From: Cerioporus squamosus
Lineage: Eukaryota > Basidiomycota > Agaricomycetes > Polyporales > Polyporaceae
Direction: 5' to 3'
Assembly: GCA_022592435.1 (NCBI GenBank)
Contig: JABYQS010000244.1
Location: 1-45,973, forward strand
DNA length: 45,973 nucleotides
Shown here: in pieces, positions 1 to 12,715 of the stretch
How the letters are laid out: every line of letters starts with the position of its first letter
Position numbering within the stretch: position 1 is the first letter of the stretch
Notes under the pieces: model-generated
Told to the model about the DNA's origin: nothing
What the model saw: the letters and a program-made list of their open reading frames with translations, nothing else
Database searches by the model: none
Made by a program: the position numbers and the translations under genes

Positions 1-177
1 CAAGTGCCCAATTCCCATTAAGCCAGAATATACAAGGAATACCCTAGATAGGCGATAGAGATGTGAGCAAGACGTATTTGTACGATGCAGCGACGACCCG
101 TCTATCGACGAGTCAATACCAGTCCATCGTTCTCGCCTCCCAACGGACAGCGAGGCAACCCCAGAGACTAACAGCGC

Positions 178-2893
<2,716 letters not shown>

Positions 2894-3465
2894 CCGTGAG
2901 TCTGGATGCTGCACACGAGGGATGAGAGGGGTGGACGTACGGGAGCATGGACTGGTATAAAGCCATCGTCGACGACGCCGGCCGCACCGCTGCGGTGGAG
3001 TGGGGATGAAAACGAGTGCTGCGGGCGACCGTGGGCGACCGTCGGGGTCGACGACTTGGAGGGAGAGTTGGGGAGAGGCACGCCGGAGAAGGGCGGGTTT
3101 TATGCAGCCAACCTCAGAGCGTGTGCTTGGCATTCCAATCAATAATAATCCTGCGCGAGGCGGAAAGAGAACAAGCCGCAAGTACTTCACGAACCAGCGC
3201 AAGTCTGAGTTCACACCAGCTGCCGTGCCCGAGGTCAGTCCGGCACACGCTCGGCATCAGTATCGGCGTCTGCCGGCCGGGGCAGCCGAAGATGGTCTAT
3301 GAGGGTCTATGTAGCGCTCGTCGAGGTTCCGCCCTAGCAGGCGCTGGTCCGATTCTGTGCTTCCAGCTCTCGCCATCGTGCTGCTCGTCCAGCTCGGTGT
3401 GCTTGCCATCGTGTATACTATTCCCGCCATCGCCTTACCCAACCTTCTCTTCTTCTACACAGCAC
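2894..3465. other. Head-to-head intergenic region between the GH47 and AP180-like genes
   Basis: This 572-base gap separates the two divergent start codons and must hold both promoters. I see no convincing TATA box. A pyrimidine-rich tract (about 3430-3465) lies just before the AP180-like ATG, which is common in fungal promoters. Open frames crossing the gap have no family resemblance and I regard them as chance. Confidence 0.5.
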
Positions 3466-6400
3466 ATGACGAGCTTCGAGAAGACCGTCAAGCTTGCCTG
3501 CAAGCCCAAGGCTGCCCCGCCCAAATCCAAGGTAAGCCAAACTCCGTCCATCCCACACACAAGCACCGACGATCCCTTCGCGCAGTATCTCGACCCCATC
3601 ATCGCCGCAACCTGGTCCGAGGATGGCGCAGTACACGACGTCTGCAAGGCGTTGTCGCCGCGCTTCCGCGAACCGAACGTCATCGTGAGTACACTGTTCA
3701 GCGAGATGTATCCAGCGTGTGTTTAGAGGACACATCGTCTCATGCTGCCGCTTCATCTCGTTTGCTTCGTCGTAACATCTCTGCAGGTCGTGTTCAAGGC
3801 ACTCCTTGTCCTCCATACAATGATCCGGAACGGCGCGACAGACAACATCCTCCAGTACTTATCTTCCTCCGACGTTCTCAAACTCCGGAACGTCTCCACC
3901 GGCAACTGGGAAGGTAGCGGTTGCCTTGTCACTCGCGCGCCGCATTAACTCACCACCACGCACAGGCTACCAGGCCCCGCAGAACCTCCAGAACTACGCC
4001 AAGTATCTGGACACCCGGATACGCGCATACCGCGAACTCAAACACGATGCCATCCGTGTCCAGTCCGAGACCAACCGAGATATGCGCAACTCGGCGGCCA
4101 TCGACGAAGACCTCGAACCGCCAAGTCGCAAGAAGGGCAAGCACGCGCCCCCGCCATCGTCATCAAGCGGGAATTTGCAGCGTAGCAAGACGATGGCAGG
4201 GCGGAAGCTGCGGGTGATGACGGTCGAGAAGGGTCTGTTGCGGGAGACGAAGATTGTGCAGAAGATGGTGGACTCCCTGGTTGAATGCCGAGTACGTGGT
4301 CCTGATTCTCAACAATCCACGATGGACCTCAACATTCGCCAGTTCTACCTTGACGACTTGGAGGACGAACTGAACACCACGGCACTCCGGATGCTCGTCA
4401 AGGACCTCCTCATCCTCTTCCAGGCATGCAACGAGGGCGTCATCAATGTCCTCGAGCACTACTTCGAGATGTCCAAGATCGACGCACAAGAAGCGCTCGC
4501 CATCTACAAGCACTTCTGCAAGCAAACGGAGAAGGTAGTGGAGTACCTCGGTGTGGCGAAGAAGCTTCAGAACCTCCTCAACGTTCCCATCCCTAACCTC
4601 CGACATGTGCGCTTCCCGCGTATCGTATGACAGTCTTTCGCTGACGATGTATACAGGCGCCCGTATCTCTCGCAAGTTCGTTGGAAGAGTACCTCAATGA
4701 TCCGAACTTTGAGCAGAACAGAATAGAGTACAAGACTCAGAAGGAGGCTGCTGAGCGCAATGCCAAGTTAGGCATTAAGGCGTCGCCTAAACCGGCTGAG
4801 AAGCGTGCGCCCTCTTCTTCCAATCCCTGCATTGATATCTGACAGTCCTCGTAGCGGCTTCCGCCTCGCCCAAGCCACCAGAGGCTAGCACATCCACGTC
4901 AACGGACTCGACGAAAACCCCGGGCCAGAAAGCCATGATCGACTTCTTCACGGCTATAGAAGAAGAGCAGCAGACCATGTTCAACCCACAAACGAACAGG
5001 TACGTCTGGTAGTGCATTCGACGTACGGCTGCTCACCTCCTACCAGTCCGACGACCGCGTACTTCCAGCAACAGGCGGTGCACAATCCTTTCCAGCAACC
5101 CATGATGACCGGGGCAATGCTCGGTGCTCAAGCCTTTGGGCAGCCCCAGATGCAGGCACAACCCACCGGCTTCCTCATGCCGCAACAGACGGCGATGCCC
5201 ATGGGCGCAACAAACCCGTTCGGCCTCCAGCAGCCGGCCTTCCAGCCGTTCTTGGCGCCTCAGCAGACGGGTTTCCTGCAGCCACAGACGACGGGTGCGA
5301 ACCCGTTCCGACAGAGCACGCTCTTCCCTCAAGCGACAGGCATGCCTTTCGGTGGGCAGAATATGGGCGCGCCTACACAGCAACAGCCGCCACAGAGCAC
5401 CAACCCTTTCCCTATGCAGAGCCAGTCGTCGCCGCAGAACCCCATGCAGAGCACAAGCCCGTTCCAATCCGCGCAGAACACGACGCCATTCCAGTCGTCA
5501 CCGTTCGGTCAACAACCACAGCAGGCGCCTGCACCAACAGGACAACCGTCGTTCCCCTTCTCGAGTTCCATGACAGGCATGCCGTCAGCGCCGTCGTCAA
5601 CCATCGCACAGCCGTTCGCGCAGCCCGCCGGCTCGGCGTCGACATCGTCTTCTGCCGCACCTCCGCGCTCAGCGACTGCTCCGCTCACTGGGCCTGGCAC
5701 GTCGGGTTCTCCGCCGCCAGCGCAGCAAGTGAAGACGCACCAGACAGGCTCGAGAAATCCATTCGGGCAGCCTGTTACGCCAGCGCCGCCAGTACCCAAG
5801 GTGCCGACGCTCATGGAGCTCGCAATGGGCTTTGGGAACCAGAACAGCGGGAGCCCTGCAGGACAGCAGCAGCAACCACAGCAGCAGCAGCAGCAGCCCA
5901 TGCAGACGGGCGCGTTCGGCAGCTTTGGTTCCGGCTTTGGGTCGCAAGCCAACGGCGCTTCGAGTTCAAACGGAAACTCGAACACGAGCGGCATGAATGG
6001 TTCGATCATGGCGAGTGTGGCGTCGTCCTTCTCATTTGACTCCTCGAAACCTAGCGGGAGCCAGAACTCGTCGTTCTCCTCACCGCTCACCTCGCAGCCC
6101 ACGTCGAGCACGACCTCGGGCTCGACATTTTCCGACTCCCTATTCTCTTCGCTGTCTTCCCAGCCTACGGGAGCTACGTCTTCCGCGGGCGGCCCATCGA
6201 TCTCCATTTCCTCCGCCGGCACCGGCACCGCGCCACTGCAGAGGCAAACGACGGGTTTCAGCGGTCTGAAGGCGTTCAAGCCATCTTCCTCGTTCGGCGC
6301 CGCTCTGCTCGAGTCGCTTCCACCCATCCCCTCCGCCCCGTCTACGCCCGCCACCTCACCCCCAGCGTCCAACTCTGGTTCAACACTGGGGTCGCAGTCG

Positions 6401-6829
6401 ACAGGCTTCCCGGGGCTGGGCACTCAGCCAACAGGGCTGGGATCGTCCTTCTCGTCGTTTATGTCGTCGTCCTCGCTCGGTGTCGGGCTCCGACCGCAGG
6501 CTACTGGAATGCTCGGAGGCGCCAACCCGTTCCGCGCGTCGATGTTCTCTACGACGCCCTCAAGTAGTTCCGGCCCTGCTGGGGCGGGAGGACTGGGCGG
6601 TTCTGGCTCGATGAACTCCACGTCTTCGCAGCCGACGGGAGGTGCCTTTGGCTCGTCGCCGTTCGGTGCCCTTGGAGGCTTGGGCGCTCAGCAGACCGGC
6701 GCGCCGTCTGCGTTTGGGACGGGGTCGTTTGGCCTAAGCTCGGGCTTCAATGGTATGAACGGCCTCAACGACCCGTCGAAACAGCAGCAACAGCAACAGC
6801 AGCAGCAGCAGCAACAGTCGCTGATCTAG
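3466..6829 (+). CDS. AP180/Yap1801-like clathrin adaptor (ENTH/ANTH domain)
   Basis: Endocytic adaptor that binds PI(4,5)P2 membranes and recruits clathrin and EH-domain proteins to cortical endocytic sites. Exons 3466-3531, 3586-3684, 3787-3913, 3966-4291, 4343-4606, 4657-4804, 4855-4999, 5047-6829; 985 residues. Seen: an N-terminal ANTH domain (about 1-300) opening MTSFEKTVKLACKPKAAPPK, with IAATWSEDGAV, VVFKALLVLHTMIRNG, YLDTRIRAYRELK, DLLILFQACNEGVINVLEHY and FEMSKIDAQEALAIYKHF. The unstructured tail (about 390-985) is Gln/Ser/Thr/Gly-rich, has repeated NPF tripeptides (EH-domain ligands), about ten LxxQxTG motifs (the yeast Ark1/Prk1 kinase consensus) and a C-terminal polyglutamine run. 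The start sits just after a pyrimidine tract. The 51 nt intron at 4292-4342 is a multiple of three and open in frame, but removing it restores the domain. Orthology to Yap1801/1802 rests on domain order. Confidence 0.95.
6779..6817 (+). repeat. CAG/CAA microsatellite encoding polyglutamine
   Basis: A mixed CAG/CAA run encodes about 12 consecutive glutamines just before the stop codon of the AP180-like gene. A shorter CAG run lies near 5866-5897. Such tracts are length-variable and useful as markers. Confidence 0.85.
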
Positions 6830-7828
6830 GCTCAACGTTGCCGACGCCTGTCCCCTGTCTCCTCGTGGGGGCTTTTGCTTGCTCGCAGTCCCTCTCCGTT
6901 AGGCGTTTGGTGATTGGTGATGATGTTGTGTACACAATACTTTGACGACCGCGACCGTCTCGGCGGTCTGCCCCATGCACCCACTCCTTTCAGCGCTTCA
7001 TTCCTTTCTCGCTTTCTGCTCTTTCCGCTTTCCGCACACGACATACACACACACTCGCTTGTGAGCGTCCTGCTTCCGACTTTTCCATCGACACGGACAG
7101 TACTAGTACTACTACTTGACACGGGGGTTCTCGAGGTTCTAGGTTGGGGAACGGAGACGCGAACGGGTTGCGGGTCCAGATCTTCAGAGTCGGGGGTTGG
7201 TATTCGGGTTGGGGGATCGCATTTGGTGGTTGGTCCAGTGGGAGATGTGGTTCGGCGGCACCCTCTGGTGCCAACTTCTTGTTACGATACGATACGACAG
7301 TACACTTTGGTCTCGCGCAGAGGATACCCGGCGTAATTGTATAGTTTGACCTTTTCTTGCTTGCGATCCCGTGGTGTCTTCGCGATCGCATGGCTTGGGT
7401 AGGTCGGCGAGCGCATCGCTGTCTCTCGCTCTCTATCTCTCTCGCGTGCGATGATGAAGACTTGAGCTTCCAACAACGGACCCATCGAGGCGCTATACAT
7501 GGCACTATTGCGAGCAGAACGGGTATACACGGGTGACGGTATTTCAGTACAAGCAGAGTAAGGCGAGGAAAGAGGAGAAGAGGCACGACAGATTGAGTGG
7601 AGATATTCGGTACCACGGACACTACATAGGATGGAGAGAATGTATCGACAACACCAGATTGGTCATGTACTCTACTCAGTGAAGGGTGTGGCTCTTGTCA
7701 GACTGAGACTTGCGGACCTCGCACAATACCAAGAGTACGCCGGATCGGCCCATAGACATGTACTGAAAGGCCCGATCGAGAGTGGATCGAGGAGTCGTCG
7801 CCGTGTATTGTTTCCATGGGAATGCGAC
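6830..7828. other. Convergent intergenic region, no gene seen
   Basis: The gap lies between the 3' ends of the AP180-like gene and orphan gene A. It contains pyrimidine-rich stretches (about 7410-7450, TCTC repeats) and an A/C-rich segment near 7040-7060. Open frames here show no domain, no conserved splice pattern and no signal peptide, so I report none as a gene. It should hold both transcript ends. Confidence 0.5.
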
Positions 7829-9480
7829 TTAAGAGTGTTCCCGTTCTTGGGAGTCGGGAGGAAGAATGACTGGCCACTTATCATGCGAAGCTCGATGGTA
7901 CCTCCTGGGCTTGCGTGTCGTACGGGAGGGTCCCGGGCCGTCAGCAGGAATGTCAGGTGCGTGCCATCCTTGAGGCGGAACAGGCCGTGACCGCGGGATC
8001 GATTCCAACGTAGAGATACCATCTGCTTGCGCATCTTCAAGCTTGATCACTCGTAGTGGTTCTGTCGACGTTGAGATACTATGCCGCGAGCCTGCATCGT
8101 CTGTATGTGATGGTCCAGCCTGCATGGCCGGGTTTGTACGTCCGTATGCTCCAGCATAATCGCGTGGTGAGGTACTGGCGAGCAGCATGGGCTGCGTATA
8201 CCCAGTAGTAGGTGCGAATTGGTGCCAGTTACTGGCGATGGGCGGCACAAACCATGTTGCCTGTCCTCTCGGCATTGCTGGGTACATATAGGTAGCCGGC
8301 GTCGAAAAGTACGGCAACGCCGAGTGCGTAGCCACCCCTCCATAGACGTGCGGGTATGGCGTCGGGGCGGATGGGTTATAACACTGAGGCAGATCGAGCA
8401 GTGGCTGCGCTGGATGGGCAAACGTCCTTGCAGTCTCAGCTGCAGGATGCGTAGGCCCGGAACTGCTAACGTTATACATATGGTACGCGCGTGGGATGGT
8501 CACGGCTGGTACGACGCCCCCGGGCCAGTGATGGTGGGTGGATGGCGGATCTACGTGCAGCCCGGAGGCAGATGCGTCGGCAGAAAGGTGTGGTTGATAA
8601 CCAGGCGGAGGAGTCCATGGGGCTCGATGGACGGGTGTCTCTTGAGACTTGTCGTTGCCGAGGGCTTCGGAGGGAGTCTGGCTGTTGAGGGCCGGGCCCA
8701 TCGGTAAAGAGCAGAGTTCCTTGATATCCCCGTCCCACTCGAATCCAAAGTCAATCTCCCGGTCGATCTCGTCTGCACTGGCCATGAGTAGGACATCCTC
8801 GACAGTGGTGTCTGTGTTGTCGTAGTCCGTGCCAAGGCTGTGCATGAGGGCTTGGAGTGGAAAGCTCATGGCGGGCTGCCCGGGCGGCAGTAGGACCGGG
8901 GGAGTGCCTGAGGCGGGGTCGTCAGGATCTTCATACGGAAAGTGGTCCACGAGGTCGACTGAGGCGGGACAGTGGGACCCCTCAGACGGCGTATTGTCCG
9001 GGAGAGCGACTGTGGCGGGGCCGTCAGGCTCGGAGGGAGTGCGGTCAGGATCATTGCTGTCGTGCACCTAAAGATCCTATCATCATCTGGGACTGGTGGA
9101 AGAATGTGCTGACAAACGCGCGCGCACCTCAGTATTCCTGGAAGAAGACGATGTACTTGAAGACCTGTCCTTGCGGCGCTTCTTGCGACGAGTCTCGGGA
9201 GCGGTGGCGGGTACCGTGCCTGCTGGCGAGGGCGAGCGAGACCTCTTCAGTGGGAGCGGTGCGGTAGGAGTTATAATCCAATGTAGCTGTGGGCTGACAG
9301 AGAACATAGGACGACCTCCTCGTAACTGTGGGGAGGAGGGAGGAGTGGACAGAGGAGATGCACGGACGGTAGCGGCCTCGCGTCCCTTCGGAATATATCA
9401 GCAAGCACGTTGAGTCACGATATATTGCAGAGGCATACTGCAGCATCTTCCTCCGCCGTGGACGCTTTCCGCGGAGCCAT
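7829..9480 (-). CDS. Orphan Pro/Ser/Tyr-rich protein A, possible nuclear protein
   Basis: I do not recognise a family. Three exons joined by phase-0 introns: 9480-9439, 9325-9128 and 9067-7829, giving 492 residues. The first exon encodes MAPRKASTAEEDAA. The second carries a strongly basic stretch (LKRSRSPSPAG, then RRKKRRKDR followed by a serine run) that looks like a nuclear localisation signal. The last exon is one long low-complexity frame: an acidic beginning (DPDRTPSEPDGP, DEIDREIDFGFEWDGDI), then Pro/Tyr/His/Ala-rich sequence and a basic end (SRTTRKPRRYHRASHDKW). No zinc finger, homeodomain or bZIP is visible. Its plan (short basic 5' exons, phase-0 introns, one long last exon) resembles the gene pair at 31.7-33.5 and 40.8-42.5 kb. 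The start was chosen as the nearest upstream ATG in a spliceable frame; exon 1 is the least certain part. Confidence 0.6.
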
Positions 9481-10159
9481 GAGTGTTTGTGACGAACGAG
9501 TGCGGCGGAGGGTGGCGAGATGGGATGTGGCGAGAAAGTGACAACAGCCTTCCGTCCCATGGCGCGCCTTATATCCATATACCATAACTCCTGCTGCGGA
9601 GAAGATATTCCAATGCGGAAAGTGGGACCTCTCCGTATCGCAATCAGGGCGATGCGGTGCTCTCGTTGTGGAGGTAACATGCGCATACAGTCGTATTGTG
9701 GGCGGTGCGCCCTGCGATGACCACCAAGTTCATGGAACGCATCTTGAAGTGCATTTGATACGAAAGGACCGCGAGAGTACGGACAGTTGCTTGTTCCGGT
9801 GGATGTCGGACGCTGTGTGACGATGGAGAGTACCGTGACGCACTGGAACGTACCACAAGCAACAGGGGTGTCCTGTCCAATTCTTCATGAACAATATTGC
9901 CCTGAGTAAGGGCATGTAGGTACAACAGAACCAATGGTCCTGGTGAAACATAGCTTAAGCTGGATGGAGTACTCGGGGGATAGAGCTCGCGGTAAAAAGT
10001 GAGGCGTGCGACGCCCGGTGGCCGCGCTCTGTGGCGGCCTGGGCGTCTGAGTTCCCATACTCGGACAAACCCGACTCCGACCCTCTCCGACTGAGGCACT
10101 GCGCTCTGCGTGCGGAGTGCACTGCTTCGACTTGCCATGCTTTTGTCATCCTTCACTCT
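9481..10159. other. Upstream region of orphan gene A, no gene seen
   Basis: The segment holds the promoter of gene A (minus strand) and unique sequence up to the left arm of the DUF4419 inverted duplication. A minus-strand TATA-like stretch (about 9570-9580) lies roughly 90 bases before the gene A start. I see no coding exon with family similarity. Confidence 0.4.
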
Positions 10160-10933
10160 AGTACTGCTGTTCGCAGCAACTGTAACTTCGCAAACCACGT
10201 ACCAGCCCTTTATCCGAATATGGTTCCCTGGCCACGCCTTCGATCCCTCCGATTGTCGACAAACGAAGTCACGGCCGGTCCTTGGGATGACGGGGCCGCC
10301 CCTCGATCGCGTCATGCGCGATAAAGTCGCTACGGGAGTTGTGCGGTGTCTTGGGAATTGATGGCTGTCTGTCTGGTCGGACGAAAGTCGGATGTACCGG
10401 GATGCGACGGCACCTGCCAGTGCAGCAGAAACTAACTCCTTGTTGCAGCGAACCTCCACTGTGATGACTTGTACTACGGCTTCCGATTAAGGCGTAAGTA
10501 CTCCGCTCCTGAGCGTTCACAGTTGTAAAGGAATGGCTGCGGGTCACTGAGGCTCCTCGTACTACACATTTCCGGAAGTCCCAGCGAAGTATGCTCAGAC
10601 AAGAGAGCACCCGGGCCTATTTCTCACGCACTGTCCTCGAACCTTCTGATACTCGTATGTAGCAGACCTCTCCAATACATGAGCGGGCCGGGACGAGTCT
10701 GGATACCTCAACTTCAAGCGAAGGTACCCATGTCAGCACTGCCCGGGCTCGTCGTGAGAAGAACGCAAGTCAGGTGTTATAACGGTTCTTTCTATTGTGT
10801 ATTCCAGACTATTATCAGGAACAGCAGGACCTGACCGTTCCTTGTAGCTGTGTCTTCCCTTCCACTGCATCGTGGTTCCACTCTGTCAAACGTGCGAAGC
10901 ACAGTCTATGCCCTAGGACGCCGATAGCAAGGA

Positions 10934-10939
10934 TATAAA
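10934..10939 (+). promoter_or_regulatory. TATA-like element of the left DUF4419 gene
   Basis: TATAAA lies about 57 bases before the start codon inside ggatataaaccc. The same string is conserved in the inverted copy (30574-30579, minus strand) at nearly the same distance from its ATG, although the surrounding flank has diverged, which supports a promoter role. Confidence 0.5.
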
Positions 10940-10990
10940 CCCCACACCCCTCGTCCAAATCCCCAACGTCCTCCCCACCTACTTATCGAC

Positions 10991-12647
10991 ATGCCGGTGA
11001 CTTTCGATGTCGCCCACCAGGTTCCCATGGCCTATCGGCTCGGGCAGCAGCCCCTCAGCCACAACGCCGTCTTGAGAGCGGCATGCGAGGGTCAGGCATC
11101 ACAATGTCGCGACATGCTGCAGTCCTCCATCAACCGCGATAACATCACAAATCTCGTGCCAAAGAGCAACGGCTTCGTGCACGCCGTGCTGGAGGCCTAC
11201 GGATCCCATCATCATCTACGGATACGGTGTGTCCACCGTCGTATTGCTGACGTGCCAGGCTGATTGATGGGACGTGGCCATTGGCAGGCCGGACGACGTG
11301 TGGTTGGCTATCCTTACCCAGCTGAGCTTCTAGTATGTGCCGGAATTCTCTAATCGTGACCATCGTTCGCTGACCAAACCGGTCTGCAGTGTGAACGCAC
11401 ATGCTGAAGAACTCCGCTCTTACTTCGTCGCGCACGAAGGGAAGAAGAGGCTCCAGGTGACGACGTCCGGGGACCGCTATTCAGTCGACTATGCTGGCAT
11501 CTCCCGGCAATTTGCATCTCTGATCCACCAAAACGTACGCTCCTTGTCGTCCCCGTATTGAAGCCACCCATCTCACTTGTTACCAAGGTCGTGGACAGCA
11601 CGCTCGTCGAATGGATCCTCCCGGACTTTACCACCACCACCTGGCACGACCGTACGATCGGTTCCATGGTCATGATGTCTACTCTGAAAGCGTACGATTC
11701 TCCTACGCCTGTCGTACTCTCCAATGTCGCACTCACCCTAGTCTCTCGGCGCAGATATTTCGAGTACTTCATCTCCATCGAGTGTGGAATCCCGACCGTG
11801 ACGCTCGAGGGCGAGAAGGCCGACTGGGAGGAAATACACCGACGCCTCTACCGCCTCTACGAGCTCGGCGACGAGCCGTCCATATGGGCGGACATGCTCC
11901 GCCCCATCCTTCGCCGCTTCGTCGACGCCTTCGACGGCAAGCCCGACGTCCAGTTCTGGGAGCACGTCGTGCACCGGACCTCCGTCTCCTGCGGGGAGCC
12001 CGCCGTGAGCGGCTGGATCACCGCGTTCTGCCTGTGGTCGCACGAAGGTAAGTGGCTGCCATGGGACGGGCCGCCAAAGGTCGTGCCAAAGCAGCCCCCG
12101 CTTCCGCCTCCGGTCGTGCGTCCGCAGTGGAAGGATCCTGCCGATGCTGCGTCTGGCAAGGGCCGCTCGCTGGCGCGGGCGGGCAAACGGCTCTCGGCGG
12201 CTTTGCCTGCGCTGTTCCGCAAGAGCGCGACACGCACGTCGTCGTCTAAGAAAGAGTCGGGCAAGGGGGCAGCATCGGTGTGCACGGCCGCCGCAGAAGT
12301 CTCGCGCACCCCGGAACAAGAACAACGGGAGCCACAGCGCAGCTTGGTCGAGCGTGGTGAGTGCTCATTCTGCGGCACTGGAAGCAACACTCCGCTCACC
12401 GGTGGGCGGTCTAGGTCGACATGGTGGGCTCGAGGTCGACGGCGTCGCGTACTACGCCGTCGTCACCGGCTCGATCCCTGCTGGCTACAGCGAGGTCGAC
12501 GTCACCGTGGACGACAATGGCGAGCTATTGAAGTGCAAGATGGTCGCAGGCCATGTGGCGATTGCAGTGTCTTCGAATACGCCGGGCGGGCAGTTGGATA
12601 CGTTGAGCCCGTCCGCGCACTGGTTCATGTTCGAGAGGAAGTGGTGA
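10991..12647 (+). CDS. DUF4419 domain protein, left copy
   Basis: The protein belongs to the fungal DUF4419 family, whose function is not known. Exons 10991-11226, 11288-11332, 11390-11534, 11588-11691, 11755-12356 and 12415-12647 give 454 residues. Seen: NGFVHAVLEAYGSHHHLRIR, PDDVWLAILTQLSFYVNAHA, EELRSYFVAHEGKK, VEWILPDFTTTT, SMVMMSTLKAYFEYFISI, ECGIPTVTLEGEKADWEEI, LRPILRRFVDAFDG and SGWITAFCLW, all typical of the family. A basic Ser/Pro/Ala-rich insert (about residues 270-375) follows, then a C-terminal block with IPAGYSEVDVTVDDNG and a final LDTLSPSAHWFMFERKW. The intron at 11692-11754 (63 nt) is open and in frame, but removing it restores the conserved LKAYFEY. The gene looks intact and is nearly identical in structure to the minus-strand copy at 28865-30522. 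Confidence 0.92.
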
Positions 12648-12715
12648 GCAGGCAACATAAGCAGCTGTGTGTATATGAGTCTTCCTCTGGCGTGTATAAT
12701 AGAGTGCACTTGCCA

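Larger units (their letters stand above)
10160..12715. repeat. Left arm of a long inverted duplication (DUF4419 block)
   Basis: This block matches the reverse complement of about 28806-31345. Similarity covers the intergenic 5' flank, all exons and all introns of the DUF4419 gene. It starts near the shared string taacttcgcaaaccacg and ends shortly after the stop codon, past cataagcagctgtgtgta. Arms are about 2.5 kb and the spacer about 16 kb. Small indels in the flanks (for example an extra atgcatatgccgt in the right copy) and substitutions show the copies are not freshly made. Boundaries are by eye and may be off by tens of bases. Confidence 0.9.

Noticed and set aside
4292..4342. Treating the 51 nt segment in the AP180-like gene as coding, since it is in frame and open
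   Set aside because: It has GT-AG ends and interrupts the conserved ANTH sequence LVECR-FYLDDLE; retention remains possible but not the default.
5509..6423. Long minus-strand open frame (304 codons) opposite the AP180-like tail
   Set aside because: It is the shadow of a biased Gln/Ser/Thr-rich coding region; it has no domain and no splice or promoter support.
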